Below, in pieces: positions 36,407 through 44,245 of a stretch of 64,000 nt of DNA (position 1 is its first letter; every line of letters starts with the position of its first letter). A program made the position numbers and the translations under genes. Location of the stretch: the NCBI GenBank assembly GCA_963849095.1, contig CAWKGA010000002.1, positions 124,001-188,000 of the forward strand, given 5' to 3'. The notes beneath the pieces were generated by a model, which worked only from the letters and a program-made list of their open reading frames with translations, was not told the origin of the DNA and ran no database searches. The stretch is from JASHUC01 sp963849095 (GTDB lineage Bacteria > Pseudomonadota > Gammaproteobacteria > Steroidobacterales > Steroidobacteraceae).

Positions 36407-38072
36407 GGCCACTCCCCTTACGCAAAAGGTAACTTTGGCCACCCAGGGTGCCCTCGGGAGAACGGGGTGTCGGCGCACCACCACCGGGCGAGGGTGTCGA
36501 GGCGACAGGAATGCTATGTCGGATCACGATACTGTCGTGGCCAACCAGAACCTCCTTGACGACCAGACGCACGATGCGCTGCCGTTCAATGACATCGAGC
36601 GTATCGGCGGCACCGCGCAGTCGAGCCAAGAAGGCCGTGAGGGTTTCGGCCAGACGCAACAGAGTGGCCCGATCATTGGTCTGGTCGGCGTTCGCTTGCA
36701 GTTCGGCGCGCAGCGTTTGTTCCCTGTGGCGCAGCGGCGGCATGCGATCGCGCAACTGTTCGAGCGATACCAGCTCTTCCTGATAGGCGTTGATCATCCG
36801 TTCGATGCTCTTGCCAATACGAGTCAACTCCCGCTGGACACTTTGTTCGCGCTGCTTTGTGGGATCGGAGGCGCGCGCCGCGGCAAGCCGGCGATCGAGT
36901 TCCTGTTGGATCAGCGTCGGGTCCTCCAGCAATCGGATGACCTCGTCCCAGACGATCTGATCGAGCAGATCCTGGCGCACGAGGCGGCCATTGTCGCACA
37001 CCGGACCGCCGAGTTTTCGCCAGCTGTCCGAGCCAATGCACTTGTAGTAATGGAGCTTCCGTGCACTTGTGCGCGTGGAGACGCGCGAGAAGGCGTAACC
37101 GCACTTTTGGCAACTGACCAATCCCTGCACGATGCTCGGTGTGATCGTTCGGCGTCGCGCCCGTATTTTATTCTCCTGGAGCAGTTCCTGGGCTCGCGCA
37201 AAGCTCTCTTCGCTCACCAGCGGTGGCACCGGGATCGCGACCCAGTCCTCACGCGGGCGTTCGTGGCCGGCGCTATCGCGCTTGGATATGCCACCTCGCA
37301 GACGCAGAGGCCGCGTGACCCGACTGCGCGTCGCGACACGAGTTTTGCCGAAATACGCGACGCCTCTATACGCCGAGTTGCGCAGCATCGCCCACACCAC
37401 CGAGCGCTCCCAGCGCGGACTGCGTTTGCGCGTCGGAACGCCCTGTGTGTTGAGCTGGCGGGTGATCGCGCCAATGCTCAAGCCCGTGACTGTGTACAGC
37501 TCATACACGCGCTGCACAATCTGGGCCTCTGCTTCGATTACGGCGTACGAGGCCGGCGCCTCATCGCTCTTGCGGACATAGCGATATCCATAGGGAGCGC
37601 CGCTCATCACGCTGACTTCACCGGATCGGGCCCGATGTCGCTTGCCCCGGCGCGAGCGCTCCAGGATCTGTGCGCGTTCATACTCCGCAATCATGCCCTG
37701 GAACTGAACGAGCAGCTGATCCTCGGCCGTCGTGCCCTGGGGTGCCTTAACAAAGCGCGTCTCAACACCATGCCGGGTGAACTCCTCGATCAGCAGGATC
37801 TGGTAGGCGTACTTGCGGCTGAGACGGTCGGGCGCATAGGCGAGTACGGCTTGAATCTGTCCTTCGGCGGCGAGGTCCCGCACGCGCTCCAGGCCTGGTC
37901 GTTCGAGCGTCGCGCCGCTAAAACCTTCGTCTTCGAAAATCCACTCCTTCGGCACCTGCAGATCGTGAGTCGTCGCAAACTCGATCAGCGCCGCCGTCTG
38001 GCTCGCAATCGTGCGCTCTTCGCGCTGCTGCTCCGAGGAAACCCGGGCGTAGATGGCTGCCATCTTCATCAT
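36300..38072 (-). CDS. Large serine recombinase (resolvase/invertase family)
   Basis: The 590-aa product has an N-terminal catalytic domain starting MMKMAAIYARVSSEQQ with nucleophile Ser12; ERTIASQ, FEDEGFSGATLERPGLERV and YAPDRLSRKYAYQ follow. A recombinase domain (about 170-300, APYGYRYV...RQLNTQGVPTRKRS...WERSVVWAMLRNSAYRG) and a zinc ribbon (SCQKCGYAF...YYKCIG...CDNGRL) come next. A long coiled-coil arm follows (about 400-490). The last roughly 40 codons lie beyond the element end, in RT DNA, so the C-terminus depends on the insertion site. All catalytic residues look intact, so it may still be active. Confidence 0.88.
   Translation of the reverse strand: MMKMAAIYARVSSEQQREERTIASQTAALIEFATTHDLQVPKEWIFEDEGFSGATLERPGLERVRDLAAEGQIQAVLAYAPDRLSRKYAYQILLIEEFTRHGVETRFVKAPQGTTAEDQLLVQFQGMIAEYERAQILERSRRGKRHRARSGEVSVMSGAPYGYRYVRKSDEAPASYAVIEAEAQIVQRVYELYTVTGLSIGAITRQLNTQGVPTRKRSPRWERSVVWAMLRNSAYRGVAYFGKTRVATRSRVTRPLRLRGGISKRDSAGHERPREDWVAIPVPPLVSEESFARAQELLQENKIRARRRTITPSIVQGLVSCQKCGYAFSRVSTRTSARKLHYYKCIGSDSWRKLGGPVCDNGRLVRQDLLDQIVWDEVIRLLEDPTLIQQELDRRLAAARASDPTKQREQSVQRELTRIGKSIERMINAYQEELVSLEQLRDRMPPLRHREQTLRAELQANADQTNDRATLLRLAETLTAFLARLRGAADTLDVIERQRIVRLVVKEVLVGHDSIVIRHSIPVASTPSPGGGAPTPRSPEGTLGGQSYLLRKGSGLPDARKRLPALLLRSMGRAVATPQGLWQRHLRALR
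36407..36429. repeat. Terminal inverted repeat, left end of the nested element
   Basis: GGCC followed by ACTCCCCTTACGCAAAAGG on the plus strand. This is the exact reverse complement of 38630-38652. The 19-bp part after GGCC is probably the element's own terminus. Confidence 0.85.
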
Positions 38073-38220
38073 CGCGCTCCTTCAGCCGTGTGCCGACGAG
38101 GCGCTGCTGGGTGGGCACCAACAGCTCATAGGCCTGCGCGAGCTTCGGCGCGCGCGACCGATCAAACGTATAGTCGAGCTGGACTTGAAAGACGAGTCGT
38201 CTGGGAGGTCGCTCAGCCAT
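37918..38220 (-). CDS. Small basic protein of the nested element, overlapping the recombinase start
   Basis: The open frame is 100 codons. The first 49 residues (MAERPPRRLVFQVQLDYTFD...LAQAYELLVPTQQRLV) look like a real, basic, helical protein. The remaining half is the recombinase N-terminus read in another frame, so its coding status is doubtful. It starts 8 bp inside the end of the HTH gene, which suggests translational coupling. Either it is a true overlapping gene, or a short protein whose stop has been lost. The function is unknown. Confidence 0.4.
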   Translation of the reverse strand: MAERPPRRLVFQVQLDYTFDRSRAPKLAQAYELLVPTQQRLVGTRLKERDDEDGSHLRPGFLGAAARRAHDCEPDGGADRVCDDSRSAGAEGVDFRRRRF

Positions 38221-38542
38221 GCCTTCGTAGAGCGCTCAGAAACGCTCCCAGTGCACGGGTGACTATATCGCCAAGCGTCAGGCCACTGCTCGCCGCATAC
38301 GAGCGCAACAGGCGCACGGTGCTCGGCGGCAGCTTCAATGTGATGGGAATCGAGGCTTCTTCGACCGGCACTGGATGGCCAAGTTCGGCCGCATGCTCGA
38401 GATACCGATAGGCCTGGCGCGACGATAGACCAAACTCGCGCGACAGGTTTTGCGCTGCCTCGGACCGCTCCGTATTGCGCTGGAGCAGACGATGGGCCGC
38501 GTTTAGCAGCCGCGCCTTGTCCGCCTTGGTGGAGCGGTTCAT
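38213..38542 (-). CDS. Putative DNA-binding protein of the nested element (HTH/ribbon-helix-helix-like)
   Basis: The 109-aa product begins MNRSTKADKARLLNAAHRLLQR. The first half has an HTH-like segment (SREFGLSSRQAYRYLEHAAEL). The second half (SIPITLKLPPSTVRLLRSYAASSGLTLGDIVTRALGAFLSAL) has the strand-helix-helix pattern of ribbon-helix-helix regulators. It lies first in the element's three-gene array, about 90 bp inside the right terminus, and could regulate or accompany the recombinase. I do not know a named family for it. Confidence 0.65.
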   Translation of the reverse strand: MNRSTKADKARLLNAAHRLLQRNTERSEAAQNLSREFGLSSRQAYRYLEHAAELGHPVPVEEASIPITLKLPPSTVRLLRSYAASSGLTLGDIVTRALGAFLSALRRHG

Positions 38543-38629
38543 GGGACATAAATATATTACTTCTTAAGACGAAGATCAAGCACCGGTGTACCCCGCCAGC
38601 CCGTCACGACGCGCTCAAACTGGAAATTG

Positions 38630-38652
38630 CCTTTTGCGTAAGGGGAGTGGCC
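38630..38652. repeat. Terminal inverted repeat, right end of the nested element
   Basis: CCTTTTGCGTAAGGGGAGT followed by GGCC on the plus strand, the exact reverse complement of 36407-36429. On the minus strand it is preceded by the RT codons for GTPQGSVA. Confidence 0.85.
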
Positions 38653-39443
38653 ACCGACCCTTGCGGGGTCCCGGTCTCCGTCGATGACCACGTTCCGTCC
38701 TCAATCACTCCGGCCTTCAACCATTTGCCTATCAGACGAATCATGCGTGGATCGCCGATCCGGTGCTCCACGAATCGGACGAGCCATTCGTGGCTCACCG
38801 AGTCGAAGAAGGACCGGACGTCGCAATCCAGAATGTAGTTCACCTTCGTGCGGATAATCCCGAATGCTAGCGCATCCAGCGCATCGTGCTGGCTGCGTCC
38901 GGGTCGGAACCCGTACGAGAACCCAAGGAAATCCTCCTCGTAGATCGCATTGAGCACTTCGACCACAGCCCGCTGGACGATTTTGTCCTCCAGCGCCGCC
39001 ACCCCTAACGGCCGATGTCCCTCCCCCTTGGGAATGAACTTCCGCCGCGAGGGCAGCGCCCGATAGGCACCGCGATGTACGCGCGCATGCAAATCCACCA
39101 GTCGAACTTCCAGGTTCTGCTCGTACTCCCGCCATGTCAGACCATCCACTCCGGGTGCCGCATCCCGCTTGAGCCAGGAAAACGCAGCCCGCAGCAAATC
39201 GACGCTCACATGGTGCAGCAGAGCAGTGAACCGCTCCTTCTTGTCTTGCCTCGCTCGCTCTCGTACACGTTCAAGTCCCGGAAACACGCTCTCCCGGCAC
39301 AGTGTCCGGCGCGTGCAGGTCTTGCCCGTGTTCCCCTCGGCCCCCGCCCTTCGCTCCACCGACTCCGCCTCTGATCCTTCAGAGATGTTCGCCGGTTTCA
39401 TCGCTACTGTGGCGGGGTCTGACTTCTCCGGCCCGTACATCAT
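38653..39443 (-). pseudogene. Group II intron reverse transcriptase/maturase, 5' fragment
   Basis: From the ATG at 39443 (MMYGPEKSDPATVAMKPANI, a common start in this RT group) it reads RT domains 0-4: AAFSWLKRDAAPGVDGLTWREYEQNLE, FIPKGEGHRPLGVAALEDKIVQRAV, EEDFLGFSYGFRPGRSQHDALDAL, ILDCDVRSFFDSVSHEWLVRFVEHRIGD and TETGTPQGSVA. It then meets the element end and runs only a few more codons, to a stop at 38604. The catalytic YADD lies in the separated 3' fragment, so no functional RT can be made unless the element excises precisely. Confidence 0.87.
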
Positions 39444-39799
39444 CGGCTATGGCTCCTCGCCTTCCCGATGCGGACCACCCCACTGAGGCAGGTGGCCGTG
39501 CCGGAGATCTCCCGGTTCCCGTGCAAGGAGCGTCCGCACATGCCAGGGTCTTCGACCACGCCGGGTCGATGCGGCGCTCGCGCTGACGCGCCCCATCGTG
39601 TCGCCTTCCGCGTTAGGGACCGCGTCGGCACCCAGGAGTATTTTCTTTCGCGGCTCAATGACTGGCCTGTACGATCCACTGTCAACGCTTCGCCGACACC
39701 CTCACGGTTGCCTGCGCATGACTCGGGGCCGATGTGCCTCGCTACATCTTCATCGCGGTGGACTTGCACCACCTACTCCTTGCCGGTCTCCCGGCGCAC
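39444..39799 (-). ncRNA. Group II intron 5' structured region (domains I-III)
   Basis: The non-coding 5' part of the intron lies upstream of the RT start. It has strong local pairings such as GCCGG-GAGA-CCGGC and GGTGG-TGCAAGT-CCACC. I did not derive a full secondary structure or exon-binding sites. Confidence 0.6.
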
Positions 39800-39824
39800 C
39801 CCCGAAAAAATTCGGCTCGGACGA

Positions 39825-41108
39825 TCAAGCGCCCGCGGGCGGCTCAGGCGCCGGCGCGGCGGCTCCCACTTGGGAGAGCTCGGCCAGACGGCGCTGCAGG
39901 AACTGCCGCTCGGCCTCCTGCTGCGTCAGCGCAAGCGTCTGCTCGTAGGCCGCGCGGGCCTCCGCGACCCGGCCGAGACGGCGGCAAAGGTCCGCCCGCA
40001 CCGCGTGCGCCAGCCGGTAGTCGGATAGCTGGCGGTCCGTCAACAGGCTGTCGACGAGCGCGAGGCCCGCCGCCGCGCCGTCCCGCATGGCAAGCGCCAC
40101 CGCGCGATTGAGCTCGACGACAGGTGACGGCTCCACACGCAGCAGCAGATCGTACAGTGCGACGATCTCGTTCCAGTCGGTATCGCTCGGCCGTTCCGCC
40201 CGGCAGTGGATCGCAGCGATGGCCGCCTGCAAGGTGTAGGGGCCGAGCCGGCGCAAGGCGAGTGCGCGCTCCACCCACTGAGATCCTTCCTCGATCTGGG
40301 CGCGGTTCCAGAGCGAGCGGTCCTGCTCGTCGAGGACGATCAGCTCACCGGTTGGCGACGCGCGCGCCGCGCGCCGCGAGTCGTGCAGCAGCATCAAGGC
40401 GAGCAGGCCCATCACTTCCGGCTCGGGCAGCATTTGCGCGAGCAACCGGCCGAGCCGGATCGCCTCGCTCGCCAGGTCGTGGCGCATCAACACCGGGCCG
40501 CGGCTTGCGGTATAGCCCTCATTGAATACCAGGTAGACGACACACAACACCGAGTTCACCCGCTCGGGCAGGTCGGAAGCCGCCGGGATCTCGTAAGGAA
40601 TGCGCGCCGCGCGGATCTTCGCCTTGGCGCGCACGATGCGCTGCGCGAGCGTCGGCGCCGGCGTGAGGAACGCGTTTGCGATCTCCTCCGTCGTCAGTCC
40701 ACACACCTCACGCAACGTCAGGGCCACCTGCGCATCGGGCGCGAGTGCGGGATGGCAGCACGTGAAGATCAGCCGGAGCCGATCATCCTCGACCTCCTCG
40801 CCCTCGGTGATCTCGGCGTCTGCCCCGGCGTCGTGCACGAGCGGGTCGAAGGAGTCGAGACGCGACTGGCGGCGCAGATGATCGATGCCGCGGAAACGTC
40901 CGGCCGAGACCAGCCACGCCCGAGGATTCGCCGGCACGCCCTCCCGCGCCCACTTCTCGAGCGCCGCGCGGAACGCCTCGTGAAGGGCCTCCTCGGCGAG
41001 ATCGAAATCCCCGAGCAGGCGGATCAGCGTCGCGAGGACGGCGCGCGATTCCGCGCGATAGATCGCCTCGATCGCCTCGCGGATATCCCGCGGCGCAGGC
41101 GGGCTCAT
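39825..41108 (-). CDS. ECF42-type RNA polymerase sigma factor with long C-terminal extension
   Basis: The 427-aa product carries sigma2 (residues about 10-80, YRAESRAVLATLIRLLGDFDLAEEALHEAFRAALEKW, AWLVSAGRFRGIDHLRRQ) and sigma4 (about 115-170, LTLREVCGLTTEEIANAFLTPAPTLAQRIVRAKAKIR). A roughly 240-residue helical, TPR-like extension follows, with the group signature LYDLLLRVEPSPVVELNRAVA. Extension and signature fit ECF42, which has no anti-sigma factor and works with DGPF proteins. Its ATG overlaps the MFS stop (ATGA). Its DGPF partners are now on the other side of the intron. The inducing signal is unknown; oxidative and antibiotic stress have been proposed for relatives. Confidence 0.9.
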   Translation of the reverse strand: MSPPAPRDIREAIEAIYRAESRAVLATLIRLLGDFDLAEEALHEAFRAALEKWAREGVPANPRAWLVSAGRFRGIDHLRRQSRLDSFDPLVHDAGADAEITEGEEVEDDRLRLIFTCCHPALAPDAQVALTLREVCGLTTEEIANAFLTPAPTLAQRIVRAKAKIRAARIPYEIPAASDLPERVNSVLCVVYLVFNEGYTASRGPVLMRHDLASEAIRLGRLLAQMLPEPEVMGLLALMLLHDSRRAARASPTGELIVLDEQDRSLWNRAQIEEGSQWVERALALRRLGPYTLQAAIAAIHCRAERPSDTDWNEIVALYDLLLRVEPSPVVELNRAVALAMRDGAAAGLALVDSLLTDRQLSDYRLAHAVRADLCRRLGRVAEARAAYEQTLALTQQEAERQFLQRRLAELSQVGAAAPAPEPPAGA

Positions 41109-42592
41109 CGCGGCGAATCCGCGGCGGCCGCTCCTTCGGCGGCACCGTTCGAGGTGCTGTGCGGCACCGAGAGTGTTTCCGCCATCGGCTGCGCAGGGGA
41201 CAGCACCAGAGCGGCCAGAAGCGCCGCAAGCGCGCTGAGCAGGGCGCCGAGCCAGAAGGCGAGGTGGTAGCCGCCATTCAGCGCGGCGAGCGGTCCGAGA
41301 CCGGCGCGCTGCAGCGCGACGGTACGCACATCGGCGAGGCTAGCGACCGCGGCAAGTCCCAGCGCCCCGCCCATCATGAAGGACGTATTGACGAGCCCGG
41401 ATGCGAGCCCGGACTCGTGGCTGCCGACATCGCTCATGGCGGCGAGAAGGAGCGGATTGAACGCCATGCCGCCACCGAATCCGAGAAGCACCATCCCCGG
41501 CAAGACATCCCAGGCGAACGTGCCGCCGAGAGGCGCGCGCGCGAACAGCGCCAAGCCGGCGGCGGCGAGCAGCAAGCCCGCGATGAGCGGTCCCCGAATT
41601 CCAAAGCGCATCACCATCCGCGCAGAGAGGCCCGCGGAGAAGACCGCCATGATCAAGTCGGCCGGCAAGAAGGCAAGACCAACGTGTAAGGGATCGTAGT
41701 GAGCGACGCGCTGCAGGTAGAGCGCGGAAATCACGAACCAGGCGAAGAGTCCGGCGGCCCACAGGACTCCGATGATGTTTGCGCCGGCCACGTTCCGCAG
41801 CAGGAACAGCCTCAGGGGCGCGAGCGGTTCCTTTACGTGCGACTCAATGATCACGAAAGCGAGCAAGAGTGCCGCCGCGAGGCCGAGAAGGCCCAAGGTC
41901 GGAGCGGACACCCACCCGATCTGGTTGGCATTGACGACGGCGTACACCGCAAGCATCAACGAGGTCGTGATCGCGATGGCTCCCGCAGCGTCGTGCGTGC
42001 GGGAAGCCTCCGACGCGTCGTCCCGGGGCAGGAGCGCCGCGCAGAGTGCATACACGGCGATGCCGATCGGAATATTGACGAGAAAGACCGAGTGCCAGCC
42101 GAGCCCCTGCGTCAGAATCCCGCCGAGAAGCTCGCCGATGCTGCCGCCCGCCGCGCCGACGAACCCGTAGACGCCCATCGCCATGGCCCGCTCGGCCGGC
42201 TCGACGAACAGGCTCATCACGAGCGACAGCGAAACCGCGGCAACGACCGCACCACCGAGGCCCTGCACCGCGCGCGCAGCGATCAGCTCGGGTTGCGTCT
42301 GTGCGAGTCCGCACGCGAGCGACGCCAGCGTGAACACGCACAGGCCGGCGAGAAACAGGCGCCGCTGGCCGTACAGATCACCGAGCCGTCCGCCGAGCAG
42401 CAGAAAGCCGCCGAAGGTGAGCAGGTACGCATCGAGCACCCAGGTCAGTCCGGCGCGCGAGAACTGCAGGGCCGACTGGATCGAGGGCAACGCGACCGTG
42501 ACGATGGTCGTGTCGAGGACGATCATCAGCACACCGAGGCACAGTGCGTACAGCGCCAGCAAGCGTCTGCGGGCGGCAGGTCGATCGCTCAA
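41105..42592 (-). CDS. MFS exporter, DHA2 (EmrB/QacA) family, 14 helices
   Basis: The 495-aa product starts at TTG 42592 (MSDRPAARRRLLALYALCLGVLMIVLDTTIVTVALPSIQ). The frame is open further upstream but not protein-like. A GGAG lies about 11 bases before this start. The DHA2 motif LDTTIVTVALPSI is in helix 1, motif A GGRLGDLYGQRR in the 2-3 loop, and antiporter motif C is GAAGGSIGELLGGILTQGLGWHSVFLVNIPIGI. It probably exports drugs or toxic aromatics by proton antiport. It is the first gene of the sigma-factor operon, so it may be both driver and target. Confidence 0.85.
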   Translation of the reverse strand: MSDRPAARRRLLALYALCLGVLMIVLDTTIVTVALPSIQSALQFSRAGLTWVLDAYLLTFGGFLLLGGRLGDLYGQRRLFLAGLCVFTLASLACGLAQTQPELIAARAVQGLGGAVVAAVSLSLVMSLFVEPAERAMAMGVYGFVGAAGGSIGELLGGILTQGLGWHSVFLVNIPIGIAVYALCAALLPRDDASEASRTHDAAGAIAITTSLMLAVYAVVNANQIGWVSAPTLGLLGLAAALLLAFVIIESHVKEPLAPLRLFLLRNVAGANIIGVLWAAGLFAWFVISALYLQRVAHYDPLHVGLAFLPADLIMAVFSAGLSARMVMRFGIRGPLIAGLLLAAAGLALFARAPLGGTFAWDVLPGMVLLGFGGGMAFNPLLLAAMSDVGSHESGLASGLVNTSFMMGGALGLAAVASLADVRTVALQRAGLGPLAALNGGYHLAFWLGALLSALAALLAALVLSPAQPMAETLSVPHSTSNGAAEGAAAADSPR

Positions 42593-42801
42593 GGGTTCGA
42601 CTACTCCGTATCTGTATAGGATATGTGTACGAATGTGGCCACGGTACACGGCGTTTCCGCGTATCTTAACCGTTGCAGCGCGTGCGCCACCGTCAAACGG
42701 CGAGCCTGGGTGGCCGGCAACGAACCACCCGGAACGGCCAGGAGTGCCGCTACGCCGAGGCCCACCGTTACCATCCGGACCGAACCGAAGGGGATCTTGA
42801 C

Positions 42802-42972
42802 ATGACCACGCAAGAGCTTGTTCAAGCGGCATCGCACATCGCGGGCGCAATGGCAGGAGCGGCGTACGCGAGCTCGGCGAGACTCTCGGCCGAGGCGATC
42901 ACGGCCATTGTGCAAACCTCCGTACAGATCACACGCGAGATCGAAAAGGTGGTGAACGCGCAGAGTGATTGA
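42802..42972 (+). CDS. Hypothetical 56-aa protein
   Basis: The product is a short Ala-rich helical protein beginning MTTQELVQAASHIAGAMAGA, with no membrane segment and a weak GGGG ribosome site about 12 bases upstream. I do not recognise it. It ends 40 bp before the left attachment repeat of the tRNA-Ser element, so it belongs to the host chromosome side. It is divergent from the MFS exporter. Confidence 0.45.
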   Translation: MTTQELVQAASHIAGAMAGAAYASSARLSAEAITAIVQTSVQITREIEKVVNAQSD

Positions 42973-43011
42973 CCGTGAGCGTCGCCCGAAGAGATGAAAG
43001 CCCTCGGCGTA

Positions 43012-43070
43012 TTGGCGGAGAGGGAGGGATTCGAACCCCCGAGCCCCGTGAAGGGCTGCCGGTTTTCAAG
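43012..43070 (-). repeat. attL: truncated tRNA-Ser copy
   Basis: The 59 bp are identical to 51102-51160, covering the tRNA-Ser 3' end through the T arm, variable arm and anticodon-stem 3' side up to the anticodon loop. Beyond 43070 it diverges, so no functional tRNA can form. It marks the distal end of the element. Confidence 0.9.
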
Positions 43071-43232
43071 TCTCAGATCCCGCACGCAACAGAATACGAC
43101 GCGCATGTAAACGCCTATTTTCCCAGGGTGGCGAAAAACCCCGCCGCGCTGTGGTTTGCCGCCTCGGGGCAGCGCGTGCAACTGGATTGCAACTTGGCCG
43201 GCCTTCCCCGCCTCACCCCGCTCGAGTTCCGA

Positions 43233-43451
43233 TCAGCTCGGCGCGAAGATCCTCAGGTAACGCTCGTGAGAGGCGTCTGAGCGCGGCGAGAGCTGCCACC
43301 GAAGGCCGGCATCGAACCGCTCGAAGGCGGTACAGGCGAGCTTCTCGGCGGCGCAGCGCGCAGCCCGCGCGCACCCATCGCAGGGCGCCGGTGGCAACTC
43401 GAGGCGCTCGATGAGCGCTGCTACCGAAGGTCTCGCTCGACGGGACGGCAC
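43233..43451 (-). CDS. Small Cys-rich phage-type protein, 72 aa
   Basis: It starts at GTG 43451. The centre CDGCARAARCAAEKLACTAFERF has four cysteines (CxxCx5Cx6C), likely a zinc-binding knuckle, followed by GLRWQLSPRSDASHERYLRIFAPS. Such short proteins with a C-x2-C...LAC..F pattern recur in prophages and satellites. The function is unknown. It lies at the distal end of the element, just inside attL. Confidence 0.55.
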   Translation of the reverse strand: MPSRRARPSVAALIERLELPPAPCDGCARAARCAAEKLACTAFERFDAGLRWQLSPRSDASHERYLRIFAPS

Positions 43452-43562
43452 GGGTCAGTCCTCGCTCCGAGGGTGTCCCGGTTGCGTCCCGGGTCGGTGA
43501 AGTGTAGCGCGGTGGAGCGCCGGTCGATTCCAACCGGGAGAGCGGGGGCGACTGTCCGTCAA

Positions 43563-43589
43563 CTACAGTTTACAACACGTGAACTGTGG
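43563..43589. promoter_or_regulatory. Probable HigA operator upstream of higBA
   Basis: CTACAGTTTAC and GTGAACTGTGG form an inverted repeat (9 of 11 paired positions) with spacer AACAC, ending 14 bp before the higB start. An autoregulatory site for the antitoxin is expected here in HigBA systems. Confidence 0.55.
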
Positions 43590-43603
43590 GTTACACTTCC
43601 GCC

Positions 43604-43900
43604 ATGCTCGAAGTGCTCAAGTCCTCGACGTTCGAGAGCTGGTTCGCGAGCCTTCGAGATGGGCAGGCACAAGCGCGCATCAACGCCCGGATCCGCCGGC
43701 TCTCACTCGGCAATCCCGGTGATGTGAAGCCGGTCGGCTCGGGCGTGAGCGAGCTGCGGATCGATTACGGGCCCGGCTACCGGGTGTACTACTTCGAGCG
43801 CCGCGGGGTGCTCGTGGTGCTGCTCTGTGGGGGCGACAAGCGGACCCAGGCTGCCGACATCAAGCGGGCGATCGGAATCGCAAAGGACTGGAAGGGGTAG
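43604..43900 (+). CDS. higB: HigB/RelE-type toxin (Gp49-like)
   Basis: The 98-aa ribosome-dependent mRNA interferase candidate starts at the ATG at 43604 (MLEVLKSSTFESWFASLRDGQAQARI). The family pattern is clear: ARIRRLSLGNPGDVKPVGSGVSELRIDYGPGYRVYYFERRGVLVVLLCGGDKRTQAADIKRA. The R-I-x-Y-G-P-G-Y-R-V-Y-Y strand and CGGDKxTQ motif are diagnostic of the phage-Gp49/HigB group. The antitoxin gene follows 3 bp later. Toxin-first order is typical of HigBA. It probably stabilises the element. Confidence 0.9.
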   Translation: MLEVLKSSTFESWFASLRDGQAQARINARIRRLSLGNPGDVKPVGSGVSELRIDYGPGYRVYYFERRGVLVVLLCGGDKRTQAADIKRAIGIAKDWKG

Positions 43901-43903
43901 ACC

Positions 43904-44209
43904 ATGGCAAAGCGACGGACGAAAGAGACCTTCACCCGGTGGGATGCCGCCGACTACCTCAAGTCCGAGGAGGACACGGCCGCCTACCTGCAGGCCTGCC
44001 TCGATGAGGCGCCCGAGGATCCCGCCTTCATCGCCGCGGCGCTCGGTGATATCGCCCGCGCGCGCGGCATGGCCGAACTCGCGAAGGCAACGGGACTCAC
44101 CCGGGAGGGCCTCTACAAGGCGCTCTCGAAGGACGGCAACCCAAGCTTCGGTACCGTGCTCAAGGTGCTGAAGGCCCTCGGTCTCAAGCTCACGCCGCAG
44201 GTCGCCTGA
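43904..44209 (+). CDS. higA: HigA-type antitoxin (putative addiction module antidote)
   Basis: The 101-aa product has an N-terminal toxin-binding part (FTRWDAADYLKSEEDTAAYLQACLDEAPEDPAFIAAALGDIARARGM). A Cro/C1-like HTH follows (ELAKATGLTREGLYKALSKDGNPSFGTVLKVLKALGLKL). This is the standard 'addiction module antidote' family. It would neutralise HigB and repress the operon through the inverted repeat upstream of higB. It ends close to convergent small phage genes. Confidence 0.92.
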   Translation: MAKRRTKETFTRWDAADYLKSEEDTAAYLQACLDEAPEDPAFIAAALGDIARARGMAELAKATGLTREGLYKALSKDGNPSFGTVLKVLKALGLKLTPQVA

Positions 44210-44245
44210 GCTCATGCAGGGCCGGGCTGGGCGGCTTGTCTGCGC

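Larger units (their letters stand above)
36407..38652 (-). mobile_element. Serine-recombinase insertion element nested in the intron RT gene
   Basis: The 2.25-kb element splits the RT codons for ...GTPQGSVA and SPMLANV. Its ends are exact inverted repeats (36407-36429 and 38630-38652, 23 bp including a GGCC also present in the target). GTGGCC is found at both junctions, so a short target duplication is likely, but where it begins is ambiguous. It carries three same-strand ORFs: an HTH/ribbon-helix-helix-like protein, a small basic protein and a large serine recombinase. The recombinase frame runs out of the element into RT DNA. Removing the element rejoins the RT frame as GSVASPML. Confidence 0.8.
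35658..39799 (-). mobile_element. Group II intron (interrupted by a nested element)
   Basis: The 5' end reads GTGCGCCGGGAGACCGGC at 39799, with a group-II-like GTGGTGCAAGTCCACC shortly after. The 3' end at 35658 is ...GCGTCCCTAC, preceded by domain V and domain VI. A multi-domain reverse transcriptase lies between, in the same orientation. The insertion is 26 bp after the sigma-factor stop, just behind a small CCGAA/TTCGG hairpin, and 113 bp before the DGPF gene. Without the nested 2.2-kb element the intron would be about 1.9 kb, a normal size. The exact splice sites are inferred from consensus ends. Confidence 0.85.

Noticed and set aside
35126..36484. A single 452-codon protein combining RT sequence with a DGPF protein
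   Set aside because: The frame crosses the intron 3' end by chance. The DGPF protein has its own ATG at 35545 with a strong ribosome site.
36435..38411. A 658-codon open frame on the plus strand across the serine-recombinase element
   Set aside because: It is a shadow of the recombinase, which shows all catalytic residues on the minus strand. The plus frame has no recognisable feature.
42625..42649. Inverted repeat GTGTAC...GTACAC upstream of the MFS exporter as an operator
   Set aside because: The arms are only 6 bp with a 13-bp spacer, and no dedicated regulator gene is adjacent. It is too weak to call.
43012..43070. A possible second tRNA-Ser gene
   Set aside because: Only the 3' part of the tRNA is present. 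After the anticodon loop the sequence diverges and cannot form the D arm or acceptor stem, so it is an attachment-site duplicate.
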